Assembly (NCBI RefSeq): GCF_014695725.1
Contig: NZ_JACJOU010000033.1
Span: 526,527-590,526 of the forward strand
Length of the DNA stretch: 64,000 nt
DNA from: Microcoleus sp. FACHB-672
Lineage (GTDB): Bacteria; Cyanobacteriota; Cyanobacteriia; Cyanobacteriales; Oscillatoriaceae
Direction: 5' to 3'
Shown here: one piece after another, positions 1-9,041 of the stretch
Position numbering within the stretch: position 1 is the first letter of the stretch
Layout: the number at the start of each line of letters is the position of its first letter
Notes under the pieces: generated by a model
Told to the model about the DNA's origin: nothing
Databases searched by the model: none
The model's input: the letters and a program-made list of their open reading frames with translations, nothing else
Made by a program: the position numbers and the translations under genes

Positions 1-1
1 G

Positions 2-1879
2 TCACTTTACGACAGCCTAGGACAGATACACATCAACACTTGGCGGCTCTCTGACAGAAGGACGCTCAACAATATTGGGTCACTTTACGACAGCCTAGGA
101 CAGTACCCTAAAGCCTTGGAGTCTTATCAACAAGCCTTAGCCATTGCCAGAGAAATTGGTGACAAGGCAGGGGAGGGTACGACGCTCAACAATATTGGGT
201 TAGTTTACGACAGCCTAGGACAGTACCCCCAAGCCTTGGAGTCTTATCAACAAGCCTTAGCCATTCACCAAGAAATTGGTGACAAGGCAGGGGAGGGTAC
301 GACGCTCAACAATATTGGGGAAGTTCACCGCAACCTAGGACAGTACCCTAAAGCCTTGGAGTCTTATCAACAAGCTTTAGCGATTCACCAAGAAATTGGT
401 AACAAGGCAGTAGAAGGTATAACGCTCAACAATATTGGATTTGTTTACAATATTCAAGATAAATATTCCCAAGCCGAAACCACCTTATTGGCAGCGATTG
501 AGGTTTGGGAATCTCTCCGAGCGCGAGACTTAAAAGATGACCAAAAAATTTCTATTTTTGAACAGCAAGCTACTACCTACCGCTTTCTGCAACAAGCCTT
601 AGTTGCACAGAATAAATTTGAAGAAGCACTCTTAATTGCTGAACGCAGTCGCGGTCGTGCTTTAGTTGAGTTATTAGACTCCAAGCTCTCACAAAACCCC
701 AACAATCAACCCACTATCAAATCCCCAACTCTTCCAGAAATTCAGCAAATTGCTTCCCAGCAAAATGCTACCCTTGTTCAATACTCAGTTATTGATGAAC
801 CATACCAAATTCAAGGAAAACAAGAATGGCAATCAAAACTCTACATTTGGGTCATTAAACCCACAGGTGAAATTGCCTACAAGCAAGTAGACCTGAAAAA
901 ATTATTAAACACCTCCCTACAAGACCTCGTTACCACCAGCCGTGATGCGATAGGTGTCAGGGGTCTCGGTATTGTTGATGCAACTGTTGTTAATCCCCAA
1001 CCTGACAACTCAACCGAGAAGTTACAGCAACTCCACAAAATCCTCATCACACCTATTGCCGAATTACTCCCAAAAAACCCTGATGAGCGAGTCATCTTCA
1101 TCCCGCAAGAATCGCTGTTTCTCGTCCCCTTCCCCGCACTGCAAGACGAGCAAGGCAAATACTTAATTGAAAAACATACCATCCTCACCGCACCGGCTAT
1201 TCAAGTTTTAGACTTAACCCACAAGCAGAAGCACAGTGCTCAAAGGTCAGTCAAAGATGTGCTAGTTGTGGGCAATCCTACCATGCCCAAAATTAAAATT
1301 GGAGAAGTAGTTACAACCTTAAACCCTCTCCCTGGTGCGGAAAGGGAAGCGATTCAAATTGCCAAACTCTTCAACACCGAAGCACTCATCGGTAGCAAAG
1401 CCACCAAAACAATGGTGATGGAGAAAATGCAACAAGCACGCATCATTCATCTGGCTACTCACGGCTTACTGGATGATTTTAAAGGATTCGGTGTACCGGG
1501 AGCCATTGCGCTTGCGCCTGCCGGCAAACCTGATGATGTGATCGATGGTTTACTCACTGCCGGCGAAATATTTGACATGAAACTGCAAGCTGATTTAGTT
1601 GTTCTCAGCGCCTGCGACACCGGACGCGGTGACATTAAAGGCGATGGTGTAGTTGGCTTATCTCGCTCTTTAATTGCTGCGGGAGTTCCGAGCGTCCTGG
1701 TATCGCTGTGGGCAGTTAATGATGATTCTACTGCCTTTTTAATGAATGAATTTTATCGCTATCTGCAACAAAATCCTGACAAAGCTGTTGCTCTACGTCA
1801 AGCCATGCTCACCACAATGAAAGAATATCCCAATCCTAAACAATGGGCGGCATTTACGCTGATCGGTGAGGCAAATTGA
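2..1879 (+). CDS. TPR-CHAT protein (caspase-like protease), 5' end missing
   Basis: The frame is open to the left edge of the window, so the true start lies outside; a TTG at 116 is only an internal possibility. The N-terminal part is a run of 40-residue tetratricopeptide repeats of the type ALESYQQALAIHQEIGDKAG / TLNNIGxVYDSLGQYPxA. After a helical linker comes a CHAT domain, a caspase-like cysteine peptidase fold. The catalytic dyad is visible as His in LATHGLL (bases 1460-1462) and Cys in LSACDTGRGDIKGDGVVGL (bases 1613-1615). Cyanobacteria carry many such TPR-CHAT proteins (HetF is the best-known relative), and some CHAT proteases act in defence-type cell-death circuits. No partner gene is visible here, so the substrate is unknown. 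Confidence 0.93.
   Translation, partial: SLYDSLGQIHINTWRLSDRRTLNNIGSLYDSLGQYPKALESYQQALAIAREIGDKAGEGTTLNNIGLVYDSLGQYPQALESYQQALAIHQEIGDKAGEGTTLNNIGEVHRNLGQYPKALESYQQALAIHQEIGNKAVEGITLNNIGFVYNIQDKYSQAETTLLAAIEVWESLRARDLKDDQKISIFEQQATTYRFLQQALVAQNKFEEALLIAERSRGRALVELLDSKLSQNPNNQPTIKSPTLPEIQQIASQQNATLVQYSVIDEPYQIQGKQEWQSKLYIWVIKPTGEIAYKQVDLKKLLNTSLQDLVTTSRDAIGVRGLGIVDATVVNPQPDNSTEKLQQLHKILITPIAELLPKNPDERVIFIPQESLFLVPFPALQDEQGKYLIEKHTILTAPAIQVLDLTHKQKHSAQRSVKDVLVVGNPTMPKIKIGEVVTTLNPLPGAEREAIQIAKLFNTEALIGSKATKTMVMEKMQQARIIHLATHGLLDDFKGFGVPGAIALAPAGKPDDVIDGLLTAGEIFDMKLQADLVVLSACDTGRGDIKGDGVVGLSRSLIAAGVPSVLVSLWAVNDDSTAFLMNEFYRYLQQNPDKAVALRQAMLTTMKEYPNPKQWAAFTLIGEAN
61..440 (+). repeat. 120-bp tandem repeats encoding TPR units
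   Basis: Near-identical 120-base units begin at 61, 181 and 301, with a more diverged one at 421; each opens with (g/a)acgctcaacaatattgg. The unit is exactly one 40-residue TPR. Near identity at DNA level implies recent duplication or gene conversion. Upstream of 61 a partial unit (gtcactttacgacagcctag at 1-20) is followed by about 40 bases that do not match the unit but stay in frame. Confidence 0.9.
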
Positions 1880-2186
1880 AGATTTATAAATATATCAATT
1901 AATAGCCATACCTAGCAATTTATACCACAATTATCTCAAAGCAAAAATCAGCTTTTCAAGACTTTCCATTGTCTTGCCCCGGCCTTCATTAAAAAGGAGT
2001 TACTTCTCTCATTAAAATTTATGTATGTGCCTTTTGATGCATTTTTAACTCCAAATTTGCTAAATTACTGCCGACTTGCTCTCTGAGCTACTTTTAACCC
2101 CAAGCTAATGTATCCCTCCCTGACTCTAATCGCAATTCAGAGAGCCGGCAGTCTGCAAAGTTTATACTCAATAAACTTTCAAGTCG
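1880..2186. other. Intergenic region, no gene seen
   Basis: About 300 bases between two convergent genes. No convincing ORF, tRNA or strong terminator hairpin was seen; the sequence is AT-rich near 1880-1920. Confidence 0.6.
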
Positions 2187-2591
2187 CTAATCAATTTTTA
2201 TCTCAATTATCATGCCTTTAATTTCGGAACTGGGGTAGGAGTCGATATAAGATTTTGCAAGTAGCTTCAACGCTTCAGCGTAGCTAAATGCTGCTGCTAG
2301 TTGCTTCCAAGTCGGTGAGCCTTTTAATTTAATTCCGTGCTCTTTAGCAGCCCGCCGGCAGCCATTATAAGAGCCGTAGAGTTTTAGCAGTTCGTCTTTT
2401 TCAGTCAGTGCAGGGGCTGCCGACAGCGCGGGAAGTGGAGTTTTTAAATCGGGCGTTTCCTGAACAATTTGCCGCTCCAATTCATTCACAGCAACTTTGG
2501 CAACCGTGAAAATGGTTGCCGCATTTTCCAGTTCTTTCTGCTGATTTTCCTTAAGCTGTTCTAGTAAGTCATTAATTCGCTTTCTACCCAT
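2187..2591 (-). CDS. Conserved hypothetical protein, helical
   Basis: A 134-residue protein I do not recognise. The first 50 residues are charged and helical (MGRKRINDLLEQLKENQQKE...), and residues 65-110 hold a compact segment with YGSYNGCRRAAKEHGIKLKG that reads like a small DNA-binding helix-turn-helix. That reading is an inference from spacing and the basic residues only. The gene lies 2 bases downstream of its minus-strand neighbour, so the two are almost certainly co-transcribed and translationally coupled. No signal peptide or membrane segment. Confidence 0.75.
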   Translation of the reverse strand: MGRKRINDLLEQLKENQQKELENAATIFTVAKVAVNELERQIVQETPDLKTPLPALSAAPALTEKDELLKLYGSYNGCRRAAKEHGIKLKGSPTWKQLAAAFSYAEALKLLAKSYIDSYPSSEIKGMIIEIKID

Positions 2592-2593
2592 GT

Positions 2594-3193
2594 TTAATCA
2601 CCTAATAATGAGCGATTTACAGATGCGGGATCAGTATGCATTTGTGGCCGCTCTTTGCGGTCATCCTCAATGCTGGTTTGTGAGGGTAGCTGGGGTAGAG
2701 GAGCCGGCTTAATTGTTTCAGGTGGGTTTTCTTCCTTCCACCACGAAACGATTGCGCCAACGGCTCGAAGGAACTTGAAAAATCGGCCTGGAAGGGTCAC
2801 AAAATCCCACTGTGTCTGAGATTCGCTCTGAACATCAGACACCTCATCAAACACCTGCGTAAGTTCATTCAAATGACTCGACATCTTGCCCATTTCTTGC
2901 TCTAGTTGAGAAACAATGAACTGGTTATTGTCAGCTAATTGGTGTTTTTCTAAAGCGAGTTGGTTAATAAACCCATGTAAGCGCTCAACATCAGCTTTGA
3001 GGGTGAGCGCAGACTGTTTGTGTTCTTGATTCCGGCGAAGTAATTGAGCGCGGCTGCGGTTGCTGAAAACCAAGGACGCTCTCATTTCCTCGTAAACTTG
3101 TCGGGCTTCATCGCTACTAACTTTTTCGATTGTTTTGGGAAAATCGGCGGCTGAGCGAAATCGGGCTGCTGGTTGTTCCGGATTTTTGGGCAT
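2594..3193 (-). CDS. Conserved hypothetical coiled-coil protein
   Basis: Start chosen at the internal ATG at 3193 (MPKNPEQPAARFRSAADFPK), because the 17 residues gained by starting at 3244 look like untranslated leader. About 200 residues. Positions 30-120 form a long coiled coil (QLALEKHQLADNNQFIVSQL). A short aromatic amphipathic stretch follows (FFKFLRAVGAIVSWWKEE), then a Pro-rich charged tail. It is the first gene of a two-gene unit with the 134-residue protein at 2187-2591. Function unknown. A coiled-coil partner with a small possible DNA-binding protein would fit a structural or partition-like role, but nothing in the sequence proves that. Confidence 0.72.
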   Translation of the reverse strand: MPKNPEQPAARFRSAADFPKTIEKVSSDEARQVYEEMRASLVFSNRSRAQLLRRNQEHKQSALTLKADVERLHGFINQLALEKHQLADNNQFIVSQLEQEMGKMSSHLNELTQVFDEVSDVQSESQTQWDFVTLPGRFFKFLRAVGAIVSWWKEENPPETIKPAPLPQLPSQTSIEDDRKERPQMHTDPASVNRSLLGD

Positions 3194-3866
3194 GGTAATT
3201 GATTGATTTTTAAGTATATAAAAGCTTGTCATTGCTAGATTCAAGCTAACAAGCTAAACATCCCACGTTGCACAGGATTGTTCCATTTAGAGTATTGTCA
3301 CTAAGCCATGCGGCGATCAAGCTGACTCAGGCGGTGCCGGCAAAGATCGCTTCAAACCATCTCTGGCAGGCGGAATTTGTTGATGCCGGCATAGGGAAGA
3401 GGCAGGGAAATGGCAATACAAGCATCGCGGATTTTGCTTAATATTCCCCGGATACCCGCTAAACTACCAGCAGTATGAGAATTGTCATTAGCCGGCTGCA
3501 ATGGGGCAAGGAACCTGCTCAGAAAAGTTTCAGCCAACGTAACAATTTTTTTGTTATTAAACTTTGAGAGAGCAAAAGCGTCCTCGCTCTTGTCTAAATC
3601 AACAGAGTTAAACTTAAGATAATTTTAATAATTAACGATTATTTTAACAATACGAACCTTTTCAAATCTCTACTATCAAAAATTGAATGATTTTCTATAA
3701 CCCGCCTAAATCGGTTGTCAGATTTCTAGCGGGCAATATGCCCGCACACCAAGCTTTTGGGGGTGATGATCATTAATCAATCACAAAGTAGGGCTATATT
3801 CAGGCGATAGAAATGTTTTTTACCGCCCAATTATTTGTGATTTGACAAAAGTGTAGCTTGCTACAG
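3194..3866. other. AT-rich intergenic region
   Basis: No gene I can support. A 61-codon minus-strand ORF (3352-3537, starting MAETFLSRFLAPLQPANDNS) is possible, but it has no recognisable motif or ribosome binding site. The stretch around 3590-3700 is very AT-rich and may hold the promoter of the upstream minus-strand pair. Confidence 0.5.
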
Positions 3867-4106
3867 CTAGCGTAATTCTTCAATTTCACGCAGTAACGCT
3901 TCGTCAGAATAAGATTTTTCCCACTCACCTTGAAGCTCAAGCCGCACTGATTGAGAACCCCCACTCGGCGTACAGACAACCCAGTAGACATCGTCTTTTC
4001 CTTTTACTTGAGCTGCGGCGCGGTTTTCTGACTCATCTGACAAACCCGAAAACGCCTGAACGCACGTCCAAGTGACGCCTTTAGTGTCTGTAATTTCTCG
4101 CGGCAT
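3867..4106 (-). CDS. Small conserved hypothetical protein
   Basis: A 79-residue protein: MPREITDTKGVTWTCVQAFS... with a two-strand core (VYWVVCTPSGGSQSVRLEL) and an acidic C-terminal helix ending SDEALLREIEELR. The composition and compact size look like a real folded protein, of a kind common as uncharacterised small ORFs in cyanobacteria. There is no membrane segment or signal peptide. It is transcribed alone on the minus strand and is divergent from the peptidoglycan-binding gene. Function not known. Confidence 0.75.
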   Translation of the reverse strand: MPREITDTKGVTWTCVQAFSGLSDESENRAAAQVKGKDDVYWVVCTPSGGSQSVRLELQGEWEKSYSDEALLREIEELR

Positions 4107-4408
4107 GGCGATTCTCCCTTCTGGTCACATCTTTACACCTTAACTATTTTCGCGCGTTGTTACACCCATAGCGCACTCCGCAAGGGTGATCCAAGTAACT
4201 CAACACTGGCATCTCTAAGTATTTCAAAACCTGGGAATTTAGCGGCGTATCACTTTACTGTTGCATCTTCCCCATCGCCCTCATCCCTATGGGTGAACTC
4301 ACCGGAGGATTGTCAAACCCTCCAAACTGATGACTGCTTGGGCGATGGTGACGGGGGGTGTTGCCCCCTAATCTAGGAAGTGTAGAGATTCAACCCACCC
4401 AAACAACT

Positions 4409-4900
4409 ATGCAACTCACTGATAAGCAACTTTCTTCTACCCAAGCTACCGCTCAACTGAACAAGCCTCTCCTGGTACTCGGATCAAAAGGCGACGCCGT
4501 TATAGAACTGCAAAAGCTCCTTAATCACTGGGGTTACTGCCCTGTGGTTGATGGGAGCTTTGGGCCGGCAACCTTAGAATTTGTGAAAGCCTTTCAGCGT
4601 CGCGTCTTCCTCCAACCCGATGGCATTGTTGGGAATTTAACCTGGCAAGCGCTTTACACCGGCGCTCCTATTAATATGCCGGTTTTACAACGGGGAAGCA
4701 AAGGTCAAGCAGTCATGACAGTTCAGGAAACCCTGCAAATTATTGGCCAATACACGGGCCTGATTGACGGTGATTTTGGCCCCATGACTGACAGCGCCGT
4801 TCGCAATTTCCAAGCAAATGCCGGTTTAGTCGCTGATGGCATTGTTGGTTCAAGGACGTGGTATGCCTTGAGCAAAGTTTTCGCACCAATCGGGTGCTAA
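4409..4900 (+). CDS. Peptidoglycan-binding protein, two PG_binding_1 domains
   Basis: Two tandem peptidoglycan-binding domain 1 repeats make up nearly the whole protein. The first is around GSKGDAVIELQKLLNHWGY ... VDGSFGPATLEFVKAFQ and the second GSKGQAVMTVQETLQIIGQY ... DGDFGPMTDSAVRNFQ. Each has the family hallmark DGxFGPxT and a closing GIVGxxTWxAL. There is no catalytic domain, so it probably binds cell-wall glycan, possibly as an anchor or accessory to a hydrolase. No clear signal peptide is seen. The start is uncertain: GTG at 4358 (180 residues) or ATG at 4409 (163 residues); neither has a good Shine-Dalgarno. I chose the ATG. Confidence 0.87.
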   Translation: MQLTDKQLSSTQATAQLNKPLLVLGSKGDAVIELQKLLNHWGYCPVVDGSFGPATLEFVKAFQRRVFLQPDGIVGNLTWQALYTGAPINMPVLQRGSKGQAVMTVQETLQIIGQYTGLIDGDFGPMTDSAVRNFQANAGLVADGIVGSRTWYALSKVFAPIGC

Positions 4901-4918
4901 ATAGCCAGCTATCGAACT

Positions 4919-4947
4919 TCAGCAGGGGTGAACAACCTCCCTGCTGA
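4919..4947 (+). terminator. Hairpin after the peptidoglycan-binding gene
   Basis: Inverted repeat tcagcaggg / ccctgctga with an 11-base loop, 19 bases after the stop codon. There is no T-tract after it, so it is a candidate terminator or 3' stabilising hairpin. Confidence 0.45.
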
Positions 4948-5119
4948 GGCTCGTTGGGCTTTACCGTTAGCAGCTAAGAAAACTATCTCAATTTCCTGTA
5001 ATTTGTGAATCATCATTATTCGTAAAAGCTTGGAATGCCGGCATCTTGCTTGCTAAGAATATGACAACCGATTTAGTAGGATTGCTAGAGTTTAAAATGC
5101 CAGCTTAGTGTTGGTCAGC

Positions 5120-6841
5120 TTACCAAGTAACGCGATCTCGTAACTTCTCTAACATTTTTGGGCCGACTCCTGGCACGCGATCTAAATCTTCAACCGATGT
5201 AAAGGGTTTTTGCTGCCGCGCCGCGACGATCTGCTGAGCTAATTTTGGCCCCACTCCTGGCAGTGCCTCTAATTCTTGCTGAGTGGCGGTGTTGAGATTG
5301 ATTCGCTGTTCAGTTTGAGTCTTGTCTTGCCGGCTAATAGCCGGTGGAGAACCCAAAGGAACCGGCTTACCTTTTGAAGAATTTTGGGAGGCTACAGCCG
5401 GCACACACTGTTGCTGTAGCGCCTGCACTCTTCGCTGAATCATCACCGGCACCCCCAATTGAGCACCCGTATAAAGGCGTTCAAATTCCCGCTTAAAATG
5501 GGCGGCAACTGCCGGACTTTGAACCACCAACACCGTTTCATCGTTGCCGGTGTTCGCCACATCACTCCAATTATGCGAGCCGGCTATTGTCGTTTTATCA
5601 TCCACAACAGCAAATTTGTGATGCAACAAATCTCCAGGCGGCAGCATGGGCACCCCGACCGTTGTAATGGGATTTTGCCAGGGCCGATTGTTGGGTTCAT
5701 ATTTGCAATTGTCACCCAGAGCCACCCCCATCATATCCAATCCCTCGCTATAACTTCTATAAGCAAAACTCGAATCAATTAACGCTCGAACTTCGACGCC
5801 TTGCTGATGGGAAGCTTCAATAATATTGGCAAGTTGCTGTTCAGAAAATACAAACAAAGCCAGATTAATCGATTGACTTGCCGCACCTAATGTTTGGCCG
5901 ATAAATCCATTAGGACTTTGGTTCCAAGTGACGCTTTTAGAGACGGGAGAAAATTGCACCGTAACAGCAGTTTGACCTAATTGAACTTGTCGGGCCGGTC
6001 GAAACGGTTTTTTCACCCCAAATTTACTATCTAATTTACCTGCCGGCCCATCGCCCCACATCAAATTAAATTCTTGAGTAAATAAAGCAGCCACCTCAGA
6101 ACTATCAATTTTTAGTAAATTATTAGCATTGCCTCGACTATCAGCCGATTTAAAATCCCCATGAATATCACTACTCGTAAAATTCGCTGAAGTAAGAATG
6201 ACTGCTGCACCATCAACGATCACAAATTTGTGATGCATCAGATTGCTGCCTTTCGATCCGTCGGCTGTATCATCAATGATCGCGACGCCGGCATCACGTA
6301 ATACAACTAAAGCATCTCTTTGTTTAATTTCATCTGGACTTAGCTCATTATCGCCGTTGATATCTACTAAACGCCGAAATTCGCTGTAGCGATCACTCTC
6401 TCGTTCCGACAGTTCTTTAACTTCCGCAGGTTTGAACGTACTCCAAGGCCGGCTGTAGGTATTTTCCAGAATTAATCTCACCTTCACCCCAGCTTTGTGG
6501 CGTTCAACAATCGCTTTTGCAATTTCAGGTAAGCGCAACTCCTGAACCGCAACATCCAGCGTCAAACGGGCACTGGCAATGGTATCAACAATTAACCCTT
6601 CTAAATCATCACCCGCACGTTGGTAATGCCGGTAAGGCTCAGTATACTCAGCCGTTTGAGAGTGATTGAAATAGACCTGAACAAAAGCATCTTGCGGCAG
6701 AGGTGCCAGTCGCTGCGGTTGGGGCTGCCGATCTTTACAAGCAGCGAGAGTCAGTGCCAGCACCAAGGCATAGCTTAAATGCCGATGAGTTGGGGAAAAT
6801 ATCCGCACAGGCCGTATTGATTTTAGATTGAGATTTTCCAA
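5120..6841 (-). CDS. Phospholipase D-like lipoprotein with EF-hand and helix-hairpin-helix tail
   Basis: 573 residues. The N-terminus is a lipoprotein signal with lipobox LAAC (Cys35), so the protein is likely membrane-anchored outside the cytoplasm. Two PLD-type HxK(x4)D motifs are present: HHKFVIVD (residues 203-210) and HHKFAVVD in the second half. Together they make one active site of the PLD nuclease/phosphodiesterase superfamily. Between the domain start and the first HKD sits a textbook 12-residue EF-hand loop (D160-I-N-G-D-N-E-L-S-P-D-E171), suggesting calcium control or stabilisation. The C-terminus is a ComEA-type double helix-hairpin-helix (INLNTATQQELEALPGVGPK ... VPGVGPKMLEKL), which binds DNA without sequence specificity. 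An extracellular Ca-binding DNA nuclease is the simplest reading; phospholipid cleavage is not excluded. Confidence 0.92.
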   Translation of the reverse strand: MENLNLKSIRPVRIFSPTHRHLSYALVLALTLAACKDRQPQPQRLAPLPQDAFVQVYFNHSQTAEYTEPYRHYQRAGDDLEGLIVDTIASARLTLDVAVQELRLPEIAKAIVERHKAGVKVRLILENTYSRPWSTFKPAEVKELSERESDRYSEFRRLVDINGDNELSPDEIKQRDALVVLRDAGVAIIDDTADGSKGSNLMHHKFVIVDGAAVILTSANFTSSDIHGDFKSADSRGNANNLLKIDSSEVAALFTQEFNLMWGDGPAGKLDSKFGVKKPFRPARQVQLGQTAVTVQFSPVSKSVTWNQSPNGFIGQTLGAASQSINLALFVFSEQQLANIIEASHQQGVEVRALIDSSFAYRSYSEGLDMMGVALGDNCKYEPNNRPWQNPITTVGVPMLPPGDLLHHKFAVVDDKTTIAGSHNWSDVANTGNDETVLVVQSPAVAAHFKREFERLYTGAQLGVPVMIQRRVQALQQQCVPAVASQNSSKGKPVPLGSPPAISRQDKTQTEQRINLNTATQQELEALPGVGPKLAQQIVAARQQKPFTSVEDLDRVPGVGPKMLEKLRDRVTW

Positions 6842-7244
6842 AAAGTAAAACTCATAAACTTTATAATATGATGAGCTTTCACTTTTTGGGGAAATTTATT
6901 TAACGAAATTATTAATCAACCGAATTTTCTATCAGACAATCATCGGTTAGCACTGGCAACGAATTTTTAAATAATAGCGTTAACAAAATAGCCGCAATCT
7001 GCCAACCAGAAGGCTTTTACTAGGCTTCACAAAAGTTCGTGATTCCCACTTCCCCACACCCAACGAAAAAGATTTTTCAACATAACAGCGATTGAAAAGT
7101 TAAAGTAAGATCAAACTTATGAAGTATGAACTCTCAGCGATGGGGCAGATTGCACGTCTTGTCCAGCTGTCTTGATGACCCCAAGTGTCTTTAGAGCAGC
7201 GGCAATTTTACAGGTGTGTGGGTCTGAACCAACACCACTGTTTT
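6842..7244. other. Intergenic region between divergent genes
   Basis: About 400 AT-rich bases holding the promoters of two divergent genes. No ORF with support and no strong hairpin. A GTG at 7185 could extend the next gene by 20 residues. Confidence 0.5.
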
Positions 7245-7646
7245 ATGCCAAGAAGAAAGAAGACATTTCTGTGTGGACATCAGGGGTATGGTCAAGTGTG
7301 TCATCGGTGCGCCCAAGTACGGACGGCACGGGAAAAACATGACCGAGCACGTGCGGAAAAACAAGAAAGAAAACAGGAGTGGGAGGCGTCATTTGCCGAA
7401 GATCCCATCGATCTGAGAAACCTGCCTGACCATGTGGTGGTTAAGGCACGCGCTATCATCGCCGGCTTGATGACCTGCCGAAATTATAGAGAATTTGGGG
7501 GCAAGCGCCTGCGCCATGATCGCTTCATCATCAGTATCCCTGTAACCCGCAACTACCGGATGTTATGCCGAGACTGCGGGACTTTTTTGGTTCCCGAAAA
7601 AGTGCTTTCTCACGAAGAGTACAACGTCTGTAAGCCGGGAAGGTAG
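7245..7646 (+). CDS. Zinc-finger protein with RelE/ParE-like domain
   Basis: I chose ATG 7245 (MPRRKKTFLCGHQGYGQVCH) over GTG 7185, because the basic start followed by the Cys/His cluster looks like the natural N-terminus. The first 30 residues hold CGH...CHRC, a probable zinc knuckle. A basic helix follows. Residues 50-115 (LPDHVVVKARAIIAGLMTCR, then FGGKRLRHDRFIISIPVTRN and YRMLCRD) resemble the RelE/ParE toxin fold pattern 'GKRL..dr..iSIp..yRml'. The C-terminus has two more Cys (CRDCG, NVC). Stated as seen: the Cys clusters and the motif resemblance. Inferred: an RNA- or ribosome-binding role. No antitoxin gene is adjacent, so a classical toxin-antitoxin pair is unlikely. Confidence 0.72.
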   Translation: MPRRKKTFLCGHQGYGQVCHRCAQVRTAREKHDRARAEKQERKQEWEASFAEDPIDLRNLPDHVVVKARAIIAGLMTCRNYREFGGKRLRHDRFIISIPVTRNYRMLCRDCGTFLVPEKVLSHEEYNVCKPGR

Positions 7647-7825
7647 GGGAATTGGGGATGGGGCAAGGCTGCGCCAACCTAAAGGTATGGGCATCGGGCA
7701 CTAAGAACTCAGCACTCACACCGGCTGCCTCTGATTTATTGAGAAAGTAGCCTCACCGGCTCTAGCAGCTATATGCTGAAAAAGAGGCAGTCTGCAGCCC
7801 TCGCATTCTATCGCGCTTAGAAATC

Positions 7826-8998
7826 ATGCAAATTTATTTGGATTACAGCGCCACCACCCCGCCGCGCCCAGAGGCGATCGTCGCGATGCAAAATGCCCTG
7901 ACTCAGCAGTGGGGCAATCCTTCCAGCATCCACGAGTGGGGGCAAAGAGCCGCAACAGTGGTGGAGATGGCCAGAAGCCAAGTGGCCGGCCTGCTGAATG
8001 CGCCTTCCCCAGATTCAATCATTTTTACTTCTGGCGGCACAGAGGCCAACAATTTGGCGATTTTGGGGGTTGCCAGACGCTACAAAACGCCTCAACATCT
8101 GATTATTTCCAGCGTAGAGCATTCAGCGGTGACGGCACCGGCAGCTTTATTAGAGCAGTCGGGGTGGCAAGTGACCCGACTGCCGGTGGATGCTCAAGGA
8201 CGCATCGATCCGAGCGATTTAAAAGATGCTCTGCGACCGAATACTGTTTTGGTGTCCGTGATCTATGGGCAAAGCGAAGTGGGAACGCTGCAACCGATTC
8301 AGGTGCTAGGCGATATCACCCGCGCTCACGGGGCGCTGTTTCACACCGATGCGGTTCAGGTTGCCGGTCGCCTGCCGATGGATGTGAAACAATTGCCGGT
8401 AGATCTACTATCGCTTTCCAGCCATAAAATTTATGGCCCTCAAGGAGCCGGTGCGCTTTATGTCCGCGCCGGCGTTGAGTTAGTGCCGTTACTAAGCGGG
8501 GGCGGCCAAGAATTTATGCTGCGCTCTGGAACCCAAGCAGTGCCGGCTATTGCGGGATTTGGCATAGCGGCTGAGCTGGCGCAGCAAGAAATGACGGCGG
8601 AGATTCCCCGGCTAATCCAGTTGCGTGATCGCTTGTTTGACCAAATGGCGGGGACTGCCGGCCTTGTGCCCACCGGCCACCGTTGGCACCGGCTACCCCA
8701 CCACGTTAGTTTTTGCCTCACCAACACTTGCACCTCAGAACCGATCACCGGCAGAACGCTTGTTCGCCAGATGAACATGGCCGGCATTGCCATCAGTTCT
8801 GGCTCGGCTTGTAGCAGCGGCAAACTCAACCCCAGCCCTGTCCTGCTAGCAATGGGATACAGCGAGCCGGCTGCCACCGCTGCCATCCGCCTCACCCTAG
8901 GACGAGAGACAACAGAAGCAGATGTGGACTGGACGGCAATGGCACTTAAGCAAGTTCTGGAACGGCTGATGCCAGTAAAATTGGCTGTTAGCTGTTAG
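7826..8998 (+). CDS. Cysteine desulfurase, NifS/IscS family
   Basis: PLP enzyme that removes sulfur from L-cysteine as a persulfide for Fe-S cluster and thio-cofactor assembly, acting in the cytoplasm. 390 residues, full length for class V aminotransferase-fold desulfurases. Visible motifs are the N-terminal YLDYSATTPP, the PLP region FTSGGTEANN, the His of SSVEHSAV, the Schiff-base lysine in SSHKIYGPQGAG (Lys201), and the catalytic cysteine in the mobile loop SSGSACSSG (Cys329). The longer loop places it in the NifS/IscS group rather than SufS. It is followed 43 bases later by the LPA3-like gene. No isc scaffold or regulator gene is next to it. Confidence 0.95.
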   Translation: MQIYLDYSATTPPRPEAIVAMQNALTQQWGNPSSIHEWGQRAATVVEMARSQVAGLLNAPSPDSIIFTSGGTEANNLAILGVARRYKTPQHLIISSVEHSAVTAPAALLEQSGWQVTRLPVDAQGRIDPSDLKDALRPNTVLVSVIYGQSEVGTLQPIQVLGDITRAHGALFHTDAVQVAGRLPMDVKQLPVDLLSLSSHKIYGPQGAGALYVRAGVELVPLLSGGGQEFMLRSGTQAVPAIAGFGIAAELAQQEMTAEIPRLIQLRDRLFDQMAGTAGLVPTGHRWHRLPHHVSFCLTNTCTSEPITGRTLVRQMNMAGIAISSGSACSSGKLNPSPVLLAMGYSEPAATAAIRLTLGRETTEADVDWTAMALKQVLERLMPVKLAVSC

Positions 8999-9041
8999 GC
9001 ATCACTCCTAACCAATCAACCCCAACATTAAATAGATTAAG

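Noticed and set aside
877..1188. Antisense ORF inside the CHAT gene
   Set aside because: Shadow of the sense coding frame; no protein-like features.
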